Source of the DNA: Bacteroidota bacterium
GTDB lineage: Bacteria; Bacteroidota; Bacteroidia; Bacteroidales; CAIWKO01
Assembly: GCA_037133915.1 (NCBI GenBank)
Contig: JBAXND010000019.1
Span: 17,026-81,025 of the forward strand
Length of the DNA: 64,000 nucleotides
Direction of reading: 5' to 3'
Below, piece after piece: positions 37,157 through 47,794 of this stretch. The translations under genes were made by a program, and so were the position numbers. A model generated the notes under the pieces. That model was not told where the DNA came from, searched no databases, and saw nothing but the letters and a program-made list of their open reading frames with translations. Within the stretch, counting starts at the first letter, position 1. The number at the start of each line of letters is the position of its first letter.

Positions 37157-39220
37157 CTATCTTTTAACAACCACCTTCACGGCTTGCAATTTACCGGACT
37201 GTTTAATCAAGATTTTATAAACACCGGCCTTCAGCATGTCGCTATTATAACGGTATTCAGTGCTGTTCATCGAAAATTCATCAAGCATTTTTCCATCCAT
37301 ATCATACAGGTAAATTTCGACAGGTGCCGAATCAATATATGCCGTTTTTATTTCAAAATATCCGGCAAACGGATTAGGAAAAATAGTATAATTCGCTGAA
37401 TAGTCCGTCAATCGCTGGATTCCGGCAGGCCCCTGTGCACTCCACGTTGTTGAAAATTCGGAAGTGTTACCTGAGGAATCGGTTGCGGTGGTGGTAAGAT
37501 AATCGCCTGATGACAATCCGTTCAGCGTGGCGCTCCAGTTTCCGAAGTTGTCAGGGTGAATTGTTTTAAGAAAGATTTTTCCTTCGCCATAGCCCGAATG
37601 ATTTACCGCCGCTTTGAATAATTCAATAGTGGCATATTCCGGCAAGGGTGTGTCAAGAATTCCGCTGATGCTTGTCTGCCCGTTTCCCGAATCGAAAATG
37701 ACCGTATCGATTTGCGGGAAGTTCATATTATCATTCGGGCCGCTGTCTCCGTCACCGGCATCATTGAGTGTTACGCCCGGCGGAAACAGGTCAATACCTA
37801 ATATAGTACTGCTAAAAATACTGTTCCCTGAAATGCGGTTGTGGTCGTCATTAATATCCAGAATATTCACGCCGTTCATACCGTTGAAGGCAATAATATT
37901 GCCGCCTCCGAGCGTGTCGCCAATCACATTGTACTGCGGGCCTTCGCCAATGCGAATGCCATCCTCACCATTAGGTAACGGCAGCGTTCCGCTGATGTCC
38001 GTTCCAATTTTATTTTTTTTAATGATATGAAAATTAGTCAGAGTAATGTGAATGGCAATACCTGATTGCAGGTTGCCAGAAATAACATTCGACTCGATAG
38101 TATGCGCCGTAGCACCTCCGTCAATAACGATTCCAATGCCGTTGGGGACAGCCATGGTAGCGCCCGGATCGGTTCCTATATAATTGCCGGTAACGAAGTT
38201 ATTCGTTGTTCCCATATTGTAAATAAACACGCCATATCCCGAATTTCCTGAAAGAATGTTGCGTTCACCCGCATTGAGACCGCCCACAATATTTCCTTCT
38301 GAGCCGTCGTCGAACAGCACTCCGTATGTGTTGGGAATTGCATGCGTGCCGCTGGTATCGGTACCTATATAATTTCCGAACACCGTATTTGAATCGGTTC
38401 CCGCACCAAACAACGGAATGCCGTAGGCCACATTTCCCGAAACAATATTTCTGAGTCCTGCCGCTGTTCCGCCAATCATGTTATGTCTGGCAAGTCCTTC
38501 AATGCTGATACCGTCGTAATTGCCAACGGCAGCGGTTCCTGTGCGATTCGTTCCGACATAATTGCCGCAAATGCTGTTGAATGAGCTGTTCACTGCTCTG
38601 ATGCCGATGTGCCGGTTACCCGAAACGATGTTGCGGTCGGCTTTTACTGGACCCCCCACTATGTTGTTGTGCGTTCCGGAAAACATCTCAATGCCAATGT
38701 CGTTTCCGAGCGAGTCGGTGGCGCTGGCATTGGTTCCGACATAGTTTCCGGCAATCAAATTATTCTGCGAACTGGCACCGTATATCTGAATCCCATAATT
38801 GAAATCACTTACAATAAAACCACGCACCGTAACATTGGAAGCAAAAATAAAAAAGCCATAGTCTATTGTATCATCATTTCCGTTGAGCATTATCTCAGGT
38901 CCATAAATATTGGTGTTTCCCTGATGTGCAGTTTGCGAGCTGCCGTCCACCGTGAGTCCGCTTCTGGTAATATAGGGCAGGGGCGACAGCGGCTGAATAA
39001 CCCAAACGCCATCCGTTGCATTGTATCCTGCATCCGTTTGCAAAATATTAAATTCAATGATGTGGGAACTTCCGGGAGTGCTGTTTGCCTGCGAAATGGC
39101 ATCACGTAATGAACCGTTTCCGCTGTCGTTTGTGTTGGTTACCGTGAAGGTATTTGCCCGTAAATTTGACATGGTAATGCATGTCAGCAGCAGTACCAAA
39201 ATTGGAATTTTATTGCTCAT
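37157..39220 (-). CDS. T9SS-exported parallel beta-helix protein (687 aa)
   Basis: A signal peptide (SNKIPILVLLLTCITMSNLRA) leads to 'FTVTNTNDSGNGSLRDAISQAN', common at the start of Bacteroidota surface proteins, and then a right-handed beta-helix built from about five repeats around the motif GNYIGTDxxGTxxxPN. The last 80 residues are a T9SS type A sorting domain (IFPNPFAGYFEI to the end VKVVVKR), so the protein should be passed through the outer membrane and cleaved. Adhesin or polysaccharide-acting roles are both possible; no catalytic residues can be named. I chose the ATG at 39220, which begins the signal peptide; it lies 10 bases after the end of the next gene upstream. Confidence 0.8.
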   Translation of the reverse strand: MSNKIPILVLLLTCITMSNLRANTFTVTNTNDSGNGSLRDAISQANSTPGSSHIIEFNILQTDAGYNATDGVWVIQPLSPLPYITRSGLTVDGSSQTAHQGNTNIYGPEIMLNGNDDTIDYGFFIFASNVTVRGFIVSDFNYGIQIYGASSQNNLIAGNYVGTNASATDSLGNDIGIEMFSGTHNNIVGGPVKADRNIVSGNRHIGIRAVNSSFNSICGNYVGTNRTGTAAVGNYDGISIEGLARHNMIGGTAAGLRNIVSGNVAYGIPLFGAGTDSNTVFGNYIGTDTSGTHAIPNTYGVLFDDGSEGNIVGGLNAGERNILSGNSGYGVFIYNMGTTNNFVTGNYIGTDPGATMAVPNGIGIVIDGGATAHTIESNVISGNLQSGIAIHITLTNFHIIKKNKIGTDISGTLPLPNGEDGIRIGEGPQYNVIGDTLGGGNIIAFNGMNGVNILDINDDHNRISGNSIFSSTILGIDLFPPGVTLNDAGDGDSGPNDNMNFPQIDTVIFDSGNGQTSISGILDTPLPEYATIELFKAAVNHSGYGEGKIFLKTIHPDNFGNWSATLNGLSSGDYLTTTATDSSGNTSEFSTTWSAQGPAGIQRLTDYSANYTIFPNPFAGYFEIKTAYIDSAPVEIYLYDMDGKMLDEFSMNSTEYRYNSDMLKAGVYKILIKQSGKLQAVKVVVKR

Positions 39221-39230
39221 AAAATCAATG

Positions 39231-42014
39231 TTATTGAACAACTAATTTAATTATTCCTGCGGCTTCTCCTTTAGTTCTAACAATCATATAATAAACACCT
39301 TTATTAATATCACTTAAAGTAATACTATATGTATTGAAACCAGCCGGAAAACGACCGGCATCATGGCTGAAAACCAGACTCCCAAAACTGGAAAATACAT
39401 CAACACGTAATGATGATTCAGCATCGAGATTAAACGATAAAGTGCCGTTTTCCGAAACCGGATTCGGATAAAATTCGATTCCTCCGAAGGTGTTTTCACC
39501 ATGGGATTCAATGCCACTTACGACACTGAGATTCGCAGAAAATTCAGAGGTATTTCCCGTAGCATCGGTGGCTGTTGAAGTAATCGTCTGACCTGCCGGA
39601 ACGCCGTCAATAATGGCCGAGAAATTACCGTCAGTGCCGGGATGTGCGGAACCGAGATAGGTTTTTCCCTGCCCGTATCCTAAAAATGAATTATCTGAGA
39701 TGAAAAATTCTATAGTGGCATTTTCAGGATTAGGAGTATCAAGTGTTCCGGTTACCCAGGTTTTATTGGACGGAGCGTAGTAATGAGCCGTTGAAATCAC
39801 AGGGAAATTCATCAGTGCATTGGGACCTGAATCTCCATCGCCGAAATCATTACCGTTGGGTCCCGGTGGAAATAAATCAATACCCATATACATATTTCCG
39901 AAAATTGAATTCCCGGAAATTTTATTGTTTACCGCTGTATTTCCGATTACCACAATGCCTCCCGAATCGTTGGCCGCGATAACGTTGGCGCTGTCAACAA
40001 GTCCTATCAAATTGTTGCTGCAGGCTTCCCCCAGAACAATTCCCGTTCCGCCGTTTCCCATAAGAGTGATGCCATTGGCAGCCATCCCGATAAGGTTCGA
40101 TACGATGCGGTTGCTGTCAGCGTTGTTATAAAGCAGCAAACCAAAACTGTTATTACCTGAAATTACATTCTGTGCAATGGTGTTCGACGCAGGATTACTC
40201 ACTACGCCAATTCCTCTTTTGTTGGGCAATGGCGTGTTTCCGGTGATATCTGTTCCAATAAAGTTACCACGAATCTGGTTATGCGATGTATGAACATCGG
40301 CAACTTCAATACCCTCATAATGATTGCCCGAAATAATATTCCGCTCGCCGGCGGAAGTGCCACCAATAACATTGTATTTAGTTCCGCCACCCAGCAAAAG
40401 CCCGATATCATTGGGAATGGTATCGGTGCCCGCCGCGTTGGTTCCTACCATATTTCCTGTAAAGCGATTATAATAAGTGCCGGTGGTAACGATAAAAATG
40501 CCGTAACTCACGTTGCCGGAAAGAACATTGTTTGCAATGAGGCTGTGATTTGACGCACCGTCTACGCATATTCCGGTTGCATTTTTCATTGCAATAGTTC
40601 CTGTGACATCGGTTCCGATATAATTTTCAATGGTATGGTTGTAGGAGGCCTGACCGTAGTAAATAACGCCATAGACGCGGTTTCCGCTTACAATATTGCG
40701 GGCTGAAGGCGAATATCCGCCGAGTATATTGTGACTTGAAACGGTGTTGAACTCCATGCCGTTCGCCTGAAACATAGAGTCATTCAGGATGAGCGCGCCG
40801 CTGCCGGTGGCATCGGGACCGATAAAATTATTCATCATGGTGTTGCTGTCACTGGATTCGAGATAGAGACCAATCTCCGAATTTCCCGACAGAACATTTC
40901 CCATTCCCGGCAAACTGTCGCCGACAATATTGCTGTTGCTGTTGCTTTTCAGAATCACGCCGCCCTGATTATAACATATCTGCAATCCCGTACTGTCGGT
41001 GCCTATATAATTTCCGGTGATTCGGTTCAAACGGGTTCCTGTGCCGTTCATGGTAATTCCGCCGGTAGTATTTCCTGAAATAATATTTCGTGTAGCAGCC
41101 GAATTTCCGCCAATAATATTACTGTTCGCACCGGTGATAAGAATGCCGTTATCATTCGGAAGACGGAGTAATCCTGTGATATCTGTACCGATAAAATTTC
41201 CGGCAACTTTGTTGCAGCAGGAGGCAGTGCCGTTGATGGCAATGCCTGCCGTTGTATTTCCTGAAATAAGATTACGCTGCGATTTATTATTGCCAATGAT
41301 GCTCAATGTTGAATTATTGATGGCTATGCCGAAATTATTAGGAATGGCTGCTGTTCCGGTGCTGTTTGTGCCTACCATACAGTTGACAACTGCGTTGTGA
41401 TCGGAGTCGGTAAAAACAATGCCGCAATCTGTATTGCCCGAAACAAGGCACTTTCTGATAATATTAGTGTTGGAACCATTTCCAACAGCAATTCCTTCAT
41501 TGTTTGGAATGGCCGAACTACCGCCGGCATTGGTGCCTATGTAACAGTCCATAATTATATTGCTTATAGCTGCAGCGCTGTAGCATGCAATACCATAAGT
41601 AAATCCGGAAACAATCAGTCCTTTGACAGTATTTCCCGATGATGCCAGTATCAGCCCATTGGCTGATGTTGTTCCGTTTCCGAGCAGCATAATTTCGGGA
41701 CCGAAAGCATTTGAATCGCCCTGATTCGCTGTTTGTGAACTGCCGTCAATGGTTGTATTTCCCGCAATCAGCGGCATAAAACTGTTCACAATATTAATAA
41801 TCCATACACCGCTGCCGCTGTTGTATCCCGCGTCCGTTGCCGGGATGCTGAAATTGATAGTGCAGGTCTGACCTGTATGGGCATTTATGCTGTCGATGGC
41901 TGCACTGAGCGAACCGCTTCCGGAAGGGAGAGTATTCGTAACGGTTATCGTATAAGCCGCTGCTTCCCTGGAGCAGAATGCCATGAGGATGAAAATGAAA
42001 AAATATTTTTTCAT
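39231..42014 (-). CDS. T9SS-exported parallel beta-helix protein (927 aa)
   Basis: A longer paralogue of the gene downstream: signal peptide (KKYFFIFILMAFCSREAAA), 'YTITVTNTLPSGSGSLSAAI', nine copies of the GNxIGTDxxG repeat (one, YIGP, slightly changed), a bacterial Ig-like stretch near 770, and a T9SS type A sorting domain (IEFYPNPVSENGTLSFNL ... GIIKLVVQ). The two are transcribed together (42014 to 37157). The higher repeat number than in the paralogue suggests growth by repeat duplication. Confidence 0.8.
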   Translation of the reverse strand: MKKYFFIFILMAFCSREAAAYTITVTNTLPSGSGSLSAAIDSINAHTGQTCTINFSIPATDAGYNSGSGVWIINIVNSFMPLIAGNTTIDGSSQTANQGDSNAFGPEIMLLGNGTTSANGLILASSGNTVKGLIVSGFTYGIACYSAAAISNIIMDCYIGTNAGGSSAIPNNEGIAVGNGSNTNIIRKCLVSGNTDCGIVFTDSDHNAVVNCMVGTNSTGTAAIPNNFGIAINNSTLSIIGNNKSQRNLISGNTTAGIAINGTASCCNKVAGNFIGTDITGLLRLPNDNGILITGANSNIIGGNSAATRNIISGNTTGGITMNGTGTRLNRITGNYIGTDSTGLQICYNQGGVILKSNSNSNIVGDSLPGMGNVLSGNSEIGLYLESSDSNTMMNNFIGPDATGSGALILNDSMFQANGMEFNTVSSHNILGGYSPSARNIVSGNRVYGVIYYGQASYNHTIENYIGTDVTGTIAMKNATGICVDGASNHSLIANNVLSGNVSYGIFIVTTGTYYNRFTGNMVGTNAAGTDTIPNDIGLLLGGGTKYNVIGGTSAGERNIISGNHYEGIEVADVHTSHNQIRGNFIGTDITGNTPLPNKRGIGVVSNPASNTIAQNVISGNNSFGLLLYNNADSNRIVSNLIGMAANGITLMGNGGTGIVLGEACSNNLIGLVDSANVIAANDSGGIVVIGNTAVNNKISGNSIFGNMYMGIDLFPPGPNGNDFGDGDSGPNALMNFPVISTAHYYAPSNKTWVTGTLDTPNPENATIEFFISDNSFLGYGQGKTYLGSAHPGTDGNFSAIIDGVPAGQTITSTATDATGNTSEFSANLSVVSGIESHGENTFGGIEFYPNPVSENGTLSFNLDAESSLRVDVFSSFGSLVFSHDAGRFPAGFNTYSITLSDINKGVYYMIVRTKGEAAGIIKLVVQ

Positions 42015-42059
42015 AAAAAAGCGAGTGTTTGAGAAGTAAAAATAGGAAATCTGACCTGA

Positions 42060-42608
42060 TTAACGGGAAATACCTTTGGACTTTTCAATTTCCTTCCCCA
42101 GTTTTTTCAATAGCTTTTGCGAGATGTTCTTAATGCCACCGCTGCTTTCATCGAGTCGCAGCTGAATAATGAGCGCCAGTTCCGGTTTGAGGTCGGGTTC
42201 AATCTGTGAAATCTTGTACAATATCTGCATGGCATAATAACGCACGGCAATGCCTTCTTTGGGCGATTCCAGTATATTGAAACAAGTATTGGTCAGCACT
42301 CCCAGCTGTTTAAAATTCTTCAGGTCAACATTATCATTAAACAGTTTGGCAAAACTGCGTCGCACGCCTTCAACTTTTGCTGTGGCAAGATGTTCAAGAA
42401 TTTCATCAATGTAAAGGTTCGTGAATTGAGGATTGACAACACAGCTTATCTGCACTGCTCTGGCAGCGCGCATTGCAATAGGGTAGATGTCGGCAAAACA
42501 ATGTTCCAGAGCAATGCGGAATTTCTTGCGGTCGCTTCCTATTTCATTCACAACCCAGTCAATCGTGGCACGCGAGCTGTCAGTTCCGAGTGCTTCTGTG
42601 ATATCCAT
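42060..42608 (-). CDS. Helical repeat (HEAT-like) protein of unknown function
   Basis: The 182-residue product is all-helical with about four repeats of paired helices (IALEHCFADIYPIAMRAARAVQ, RRSFAKLFNDNVDLK, AVRYYAMQILYKISQ), as in HEAT/ARM proteins. No signal peptide, so it is probably cytoplasmic. I chose ATG 42608, since the longer frame begins at a TTG inside the region just after the upstream gene. It lies 19 bases downstream of the glycine-rich paralogue C and may share its transcript. Confidence 0.6.
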   Translation of the reverse strand: MDITEALGTDSSRATIDWVVNEIGSDRKKFRIALEHCFADIYPIAMRAARAVQISCVVNPQFTNLYIDEILEHLATAKVEGVRRSFAKLFNDNVDLKNFKQLGVLTNTCFNILESPKEGIAVRYYAMQILYKISQIEPDLKPELALIIQLRLDESSGGIKNISQKLLKKLGKEIEKSKGISR

Positions 42609-42627
42609 TTTTTCTGAGAAATATTTA

Positions 42628-43863
42628 TTAATATGTAATGACAACTTTCCCGTCGCCTACATTTGTTGAACTGTACATCACGCCATTGGTAACACCACCG
42701 ATGTAGGATGAGCCGCCGCCGCCGCTGCCGCCCCATGAATTGTGGTCGCCGCAGCCACCTGAGCCGCCGCCGTAATATCCGCCGCCACCGGCACCTGCCC
42801 AGCTTCCTCCAACGCAACCCCAGTTTCCTCCGTTCCCTAAAGTGCCGTCACTGCCCGGCCCGCCCTGACCTGAATATCCGCTGCCCCAACCACCAATGCC
42901 ACCGGCCGACTGGCTGCCGCCCGTCCCTTTAATCTGAGAGCCGTAATCCATGCCGTTTTGACCTGTCAGTCCACCGGCATCGCCGCCTGCTATTCCTGTA
43001 GCATATCCGCCGCCACCGCCGCCGCCGGCCACGATGATACGATTCGACAGCGCATTTCCGCCGTAGCGGACATCAGAAGCGCCGCCGCCGTTTCCCTGAC
43101 CGCCGCCATTATATCCGGCACCAATAAACCCGGAGCCTGAACCGCCCACAAAAACAAAAAGCGTATCACCGGGATTCACAGCAAGGTCGCCACGCACATG
43201 ACCGCCTTTGCCGCCGCCACCGTTGCCACCACCGCTGCCGCCCCAGGCTTCAATATGAACAACCGAAATGGTTGGTGGAACAATAAATATCTGCTGCGTC
43301 TGGGTATTGTTGTAAATGGGCTTAACATAGACGGAATCACGCGTTGTAGATGTACAGCCGTTTTTGGTTACCGTGAGCCACATATATTTCCATCCGGGAG
43401 GAGAGTTGAACCGGATACCGTAGGGCGCTGTGCCCACGTAATAACCGGGATTGGCACCCGCAAACGTCCAGAAATAGTAATCACCGGTGAGGTTCGTGGC
43501 CGAAAAATTCACGCCTTCACCTGCTTCGACAGAATCTTTGCTGATGGTAAAATCGGAAGTGCCGGGCGGTGTTACGCATTTCCCGCACAGTTCGAACCAT
43601 GCACCGTAGATAAAGGTATTGAAGCACTTTGAGGAAGTATTGAAGATAAGAAGACCTTCAGCCGGATTTACAATGGCATTGCGCTCTGATTCCGACATTC
43701 TGGGTATCAGAACGCCTTTATTTGTGCTGCTCACATCGAGCAATGCGGATGGATCGGCAGATGACCCCGTATTGTTAATGGCTGTTCCCTGTGCCTTTGC
43801 GCTAAACTGCGACAGCAGCAGCACTGTAAAAAACAAAAAAATGACCTTTGAATGTCGTTTCAT
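42628..43863 (-). CDS. Glycine-rich adhesin-like protein, paralogue C (short form)
   Basis: The 411-residue product has the same signal peptide and head as the other members (AQGTAINNTGSSADPSALLD, RMSESERNAIVNPAEGLLIFNT) but lacks the Ig-like domain. It has one PKD-like domain (about 100-190; FWTFAGANPG) and then a glycine-rich domain of the ALK subtype (GGGASDVR, NRIIVAGGGGGGG) ending GDGKVVITY. It is the only member on the minus strand and the only one ending in Tyr. It is the simplest version of the architecture and may be nearest the ancestral form. Confidence 0.78.
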   Translation of the reverse strand: MKRHSKVIFLFFTVLLLSQFSAKAQGTAINNTGSSADPSALLDVSSTNKGVLIPRMSESERNAIVNPAEGLLIFNTSSKCFNTFIYGAWFELCGKCVTPPGTSDFTISKDSVEAGEGVNFSATNLTGDYYFWTFAGANPGYYVGTAPYGIRFNSPPGWKYMWLTVTKNGCTSTTRDSVYVKPIYNNTQTQQIFIVPPTISVVHIEAWGGSGGGNGGGGKGGHVRGDLAVNPGDTLFVFVGGSGSGFIGAGYNGGGQGNGGGASDVRYGGNALSNRIIVAGGGGGGGYATGIAGGDAGGLTGQNGMDYGSQIKGTGGSQSAGGIGGWGSGYSGQGGPGSDGTLGNGGNWGCVGGSWAGAGGGGYYGGGSGGCGDHNSWGGSGGGGSSYIGGVTNGVMYSSTNVGDGKVVITY

Positions 43864-43929
43864 TATACCCGGTTCTGAATTATTCCATAAAAGTATAACA
43901 AAACTTCAATCAAAGGCCATCCGGAGAGT

Positions 43930-45993
43930 TTACTTTTTCTCTGCTAATTTTTTAAGAACATCTTCCTGAATGCCTTTCGGAAGTGGCATATACTGGAAGA
44001 ATTCCATAGAGTAATTGGCTCTGCCGCTCGAAATGTTTCTGAGCTGAGTAGCATAACCGAACATCTCCATCAATGGAACAAACGCATTGATTTTTTGTGA
44101 GCCTTTGCGGTAACGCCGCATGGATTCAATTCTTCCGCGCTTACGATTCAGATTTCCTGAAACCTCGCCGATGTATTCATCAGGAGTATTAATCTCTACT
44201 TTCATCACCGGCTCAAGCAAAATAGGATTCGCTTTCATAAAGCCTTTCTTGAAACATATAGATGAGCAAATCTGGAATGCCATGTCTGATGAATCGACAG
44301 GGTGGAAGGCGCCGTCGAGCAGCACTACTTTCACATCTACTACCGGGAAGCCGGCAAGAATACCTGTTTCCAGCGTTTTGAGAATGCCTTTTTGAACGGA
44401 AGGAATATATTCCTGAGGAATAGAGCCACCCTTGATTTTGTCAACAAATTCGAATCCTTTGCCGCCATTGGGTTCCATGCGAATGAGGGTGCGGGCAAAT
44501 TGTCCTTTTCCACCGCTCTGTTTCGAATGTTTATAATCAGATTCGGTTTCCATGGTAATGGTTTCGCGGTATGCAACCGAGGGTTCACCCACAATAACTT
44601 CCATTCCGAATTCGTGTTTCAGCCTGTCGATGATGATTTCCAGATGGAGTTCGCCCATGCCTGAAATAACGGTTTCTTCGGTTTCGTGGTCAAAACGTAC
44701 AACAAATGAAGGATCTTCATTCATCAGCTTGCCCAGTGCTTCGCCTAGTTTTTCCTGGTCTTTGCGATTGGCCGGATTAATTTTCAGCTCAATAACGGGA
44801 GGCGGAATATGGATGTTTTCCAGATAAATCCTGTTATCCGGGTCACACAAAGTATCTCCTGTCTTGGTGAATTTCATCCCAATCAGTGCAACGATATCGC
44901 CCGGACCCGCTTCATGAATTTCTTCGCGGTCTTTGGCGCGGATACGATAAATACGTCCTGTACGCTCAAATTTATTCTTGGTCATATTGATGATCGACAT
45001 GCCATTGGTAAGTGTGCCTGAATATATACGGATAAATGTCTGCTGACCGACAAACGGGTCGTGAATAAGTTTAAATGCAAGTGCAGCAAACGGTTCCTTT
45101 GGTGAAGGATTGCGTTGACGGCTTTTTTCGGGATCTTCAACATCAGTTCCGATAATGGCTCCTTTGTCAAGAGGCGAAGGAAGGTAGTCCACAACAGCGT
45201 CGAGAAGCATTTGCACACCTTTATTCTTATATGCTGCACCGCAGAATACCGGAGTGATAAGTAGTTTTAGCGTTGCTTCGCGGGCTGTTTTCATCAGGCG
45301 CTCAACAGAAATTTCTTTTCCGTCAAAATAATCCTGCATCATAACATCGTCAAACTCGGCAAGCTTTTCAATCAAGGTGGTGCGGGCTTCTTCAGCCTGT
45401 GCCTTCATCGATTCTGGAATTTCAGTCCTGATTTCTTCAGTATCTCCGAATGTATAGGCAGTCATATTGAACAAATCTATGATGCCGCTGAAATTCTCTT
45501 CTCTTCCGATAGGAATCTGGAAAGGAAGGGCTTTTGCATCAAGGTTTTTATTCATTTGCGAAACAACTTCCTGAAAATCGGCTCCGGTGCGGTCCATCTT
45601 GTTGATGAAAGCAACGCGGGGAACTTTATAACGTTCGGCCTGATTCCATACTGTTTCACTTTGTGGCTCTACGCCGCCAACAGCGCAGAAAAGAGCAATC
45701 ATACCGTCAATTACTCTGAGCGAACGTTCAACTTCAATCGTGAAGTCAACGTGCCCCGGAGTGTCAATGATATTTATCTGGTGTTCTTTCCAGAAACACG
45801 AAATCGCTGCTGATGCAATCGTGATGCCGCGTTCCTGTTCCTGCTTCATGAAATCCATGGTAGCTTCGCCATCATGCACTTCTCCAAGCTTACGATTTAC
45901 GCCTGTAAAAAACAGGATACGCTCTGTTACTGTAGTCTTACCGGCATCAATATGTGCCGCAATTCCAATGTTTCTTAATGTTGTTAAAGGCAT
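43930..45993 (-). CDS. fusA: Elongation factor G paralogue
   Basis: The 687-residue product has all EF-G regions: G1 AHIDAGKT (13-20), ERGIT switch [13 protein letters not shown], then domains II-V, ending [19 protein letters not shown]. It translocates tRNA and mRNA on the ribosome. It does not lie in a str operon (no rpsL, rpsG, tuf or rpsJ nearby), so it may be a second EF-G, like EF-G2 forms that specialise in recycling or in slow growth. I cannot tell from this window whether another copy exists. The promoter upstream is of the strong type. Confidence 0.88.
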   Translation of the reverse strand: MPLTTLRNIGIAAHIDAGKTTVTERILFFTGVNRKLGEVHDGEATMDFMKQEQERGITIASAAISCFWKEHQINIIDTPGHVDFTIEVERSLRVIDGMIALFCAVGGVEPQSETVWNQAERYKVPRVAFINKMDRTGADFQEVVSQMNKNLDAKALPFQIPIGREENFSGIIDLFNMTAYTFGDTEEIRTEIPESMKAQAEEARTTLIEKLAEFDDVMMQDYFDGKEISVERLMKTAREATLKLLITPVFCGAAYKNKGVQMLLDAVVDYLPSPLDKGAIIGTDVEDPEKSRQRNPSPKEPFAALAFKLIHDPFVGQQTFIRIYSGTLTNGMSIINMTKNKFERTGRIYRIRAKDREEIHEAGPGDIVALIGMKFTKTGDTLCDPDNRIYLENIHIPPPVIELKINPANRKDQEKLGEALGKLMNEDPSFVVRFDHETEETVISGMGELHLEIIIDRLKHEFGMEVIVGEPSVAYRETITMETESDYKHSKQSGGKGQFARTLIRMEPNGGKGFEFVDKIKGGSIPQEYIPSVQKGILKTLETGILAGFPVVDVKVVLLDGAFHPVDSSDMAFQICSSICFKKGFMKANPILLEPVMKVEINTPDEYIGEVSGNLNRKRGRIESMRRYRKGSQKINAFVPLMEMFGYATQLRNISSGRANYSMEFFQYMPLPKGIQEDVLKKLAEKK

Positions 45994-46024
45994 TACAAAA
46001 TAGTTAAAGTTCTAAAATCCTGCT

Positions 46025-46080
46025 CCCCGTACCTCTTTGAAACGGGGGTGCAAAAGTACTCATTTTTTCTCAATTGACAA
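46025..46080 (-). promoter_or_regulatory. Promoter and leader hairpin of the EF-G gene
   Basis: TTG (46078-46080), 19 bases, then TACTTTTG (46051-46058), on the minus strand. The transcript should begin near 46045, exactly at an inverted repeat CCCCGT/ACGGGG (46025-46030 and 46042-46047) which would fold at the 5' end of the mRNA. Such a hairpin could protect the transcript. Confidence 0.6.
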
Positions 46081-46205
46081 GTTATTCAGGATTCTAAAAA
46101 GGGTAATAATATCGACTTTGAGAAACAGTAAGCCTATTTTTTCTTAATTTAGCAGTCAAAACTGCCTAAAATCTATATCCTTATTAATTAGAAAAATGAA
46201 TTAAA

Positions 46206-47723
46206 ATGACGCGAATAAAAAATATTTCGATATTAATTGCAGCCATAGCTATTATATTTTCAGTTGCTAGGAATGGTCATGCACAGGGTGTGAGTATAAA
46301 TGCAGGGGGAGCTCCGGCCGATTCATCTGCTATGCTTGACGTGAGCAGTACAAGCAGAGGTGTGCTTATTAGCCGCATGACAACTTCTGAGCGAAATGCT
46401 ATTGTCCATCCGGCTGAAGGCTTGATGATTTTCAATACTGATTCCAAATGTATTAATCTGTACAGAAGCAATGGGTGGTGGGAAATATGCGGTAATTGTA
46501 TTCCTCCTGCCAGTCCGGTTGTTGGGAATAACGGGCCTATGTGTGAAGGCAATTCGCTGAATCTTACGGCATCACTTATTACGGGTGTCACCTACAGTTG
46601 GACCGGACCCAATGGATTTTCTTCAACTGCCCGGAATCCTGTAATTGCAAATGCTACTTCTGCTGCAACTGGAACCTACACTCTTACTGCATCAATAAAT
46701 GGTTGCACATCTGTTCCGGTTACGACAACTGCGAATATTTATCCTATTCCGAGTGCCGCTTTTACATTTACTTCTACCGGACTTGGGCAAAACGTAACTT
46801 TCACTCCGGCATTAACGGGCCAAACTTACAGTTGGACTTTTCAGGGTGGAACACCTTCAGCATCCACATTGCAGAATCCTGTTGTAGTATGGAATACAAC
46901 AGGAAGTTATAATATATCGCTAACTGTTACTACTTCTAATAACTGCAGTGCCTCAAGCAGTACAACCATTTCAGTCTCGAATTGTGTGCCAGGCAGTACG
47001 ACATTTATTTATACCGGAAATATTCAGTATTTCACAGTTCCGTCATGCGTAACCTCAATTACGGTTGAGGCCTATGGAGCTGAAGGAGGCGGTACAAGCG
47101 GCATTACCGGCACTGGAGGAAAAGGTGGAAAAGCAATAGCAACTATTCCGGTTACACCGGGCGAAACCCTGAATCTTTTTGTTGGTGGTATGGGCTTGTC
47201 AGCTCCTGTTCAAATTCAGGGTGGATACAATGGTGGTGGTGGCACAAATGCGTCATCAGATAATACAGGTGCAGGTGGTGGTGCCAGCGATATTAGACGG
47301 GGTCTTACCTTGAACGACCGTCTGGTTGTTGCAGGTGGCGGTGGTGGTGCAGGTTATATGCCCCAGAATTATCCTTCAAATCTTGGTGGTGCCGGTGGTG
47401 GACTTTCAGGTGGAGATGGTGGAACTTCCTCCTGGTGTACACCTAACTGCAATGGTAAAGGGGGTACACAGAGTGCGGGAGGCCTGGGCGGACAACGCAC
47501 AGGTGATCCCAATGCAGGAGATGGAACTTTTGGAACCGGTGGCCGTGGACAGGGAAGCTCTAATGGCGGCGGTGGCGGCGGCGGCGGCTGGTATGGTGGT
47601 GGTGGTGGAGAAGCAACATCCGGAGGTGGAGGTTCAAGCTATATTTCTTATCCGGGAAGCACAAATACTTCAACTGTTGCCGGTGTGAATTCAGGGAATG
47701 GCTATATTATTGTTTCATGGTAA
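46206..47723 (+). CDS. Glycine-rich adhesin-like protein, array member D
   Basis: First gene of the tandem array. The 505-residue product: signal peptide to Q27, head 28-98, Ig-like domain (YSWTGPNGFSSTARNP), PKD (YSWTFQGGTPSASTLQNP), then a glycine-rich domain of the ALK subtype from about 267 (GGGASDIRRG, DRLVVAGGGGGAG) ending GNGYIIVSW. The upstream region (46081-46205) holds a small hairpin at 46152-46165 (GCAGTCAAAACTGC) but no convincing promoter box. The gene is divergent from the EF-G gene and 71 bases before the next member. Confidence 0.8.
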   Translation: MTRIKNISILIAAIAIIFSVARNGHAQGVSINAGGAPADSSAMLDVSSTSRGVLISRMTTSERNAIVHPAEGLMIFNTDSKCINLYRSNGWWEICGNCIPPASPVVGNNGPMCEGNSLNLTASLITGVTYSWTGPNGFSSTARNPVIANATSAATGTYTLTASINGCTSVPVTTTANIYPIPSAAFTFTSTGLGQNVTFTPALTGQTYSWTFQGGTPSASTLQNPVVVWNTTGSYNISLTVTTSNNCSASSSTTISVSNCVPGSTTFIYTGNIQYFTVPSCVTSITVEAYGAEGGGTSGITGTGGKGGKAIATIPVTPGETLNLFVGGMGLSAPVQIQGGYNGGGGTNASSDNTGAGGGASDIRRGLTLNDRLVVAGGGGGAGYMPQNYPSNLGGAGGGLSGGDGGTSSWCTPNCNGKGGTQSAGGLGGQRTGDPNAGDGTFGTGGRGQGSSNGGGGGGGGWYGGGGGEATSGGGGSSYISYPGSTNTSTVAGVNSGNGYIIVSW

Positions 47724-47794
47724 TCTTTGAATAAAAATACTTGAAAATTGAAACAACGTTCAAACTAAATCTGCATTATTTTAAATAGTAAACA

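Noticed and set aside
38609..39109. Plus-strand reading frame opposite the beta-helix gene
   Set aside because: No start context or family; it lies over repeats of a well-supported minus-strand gene.
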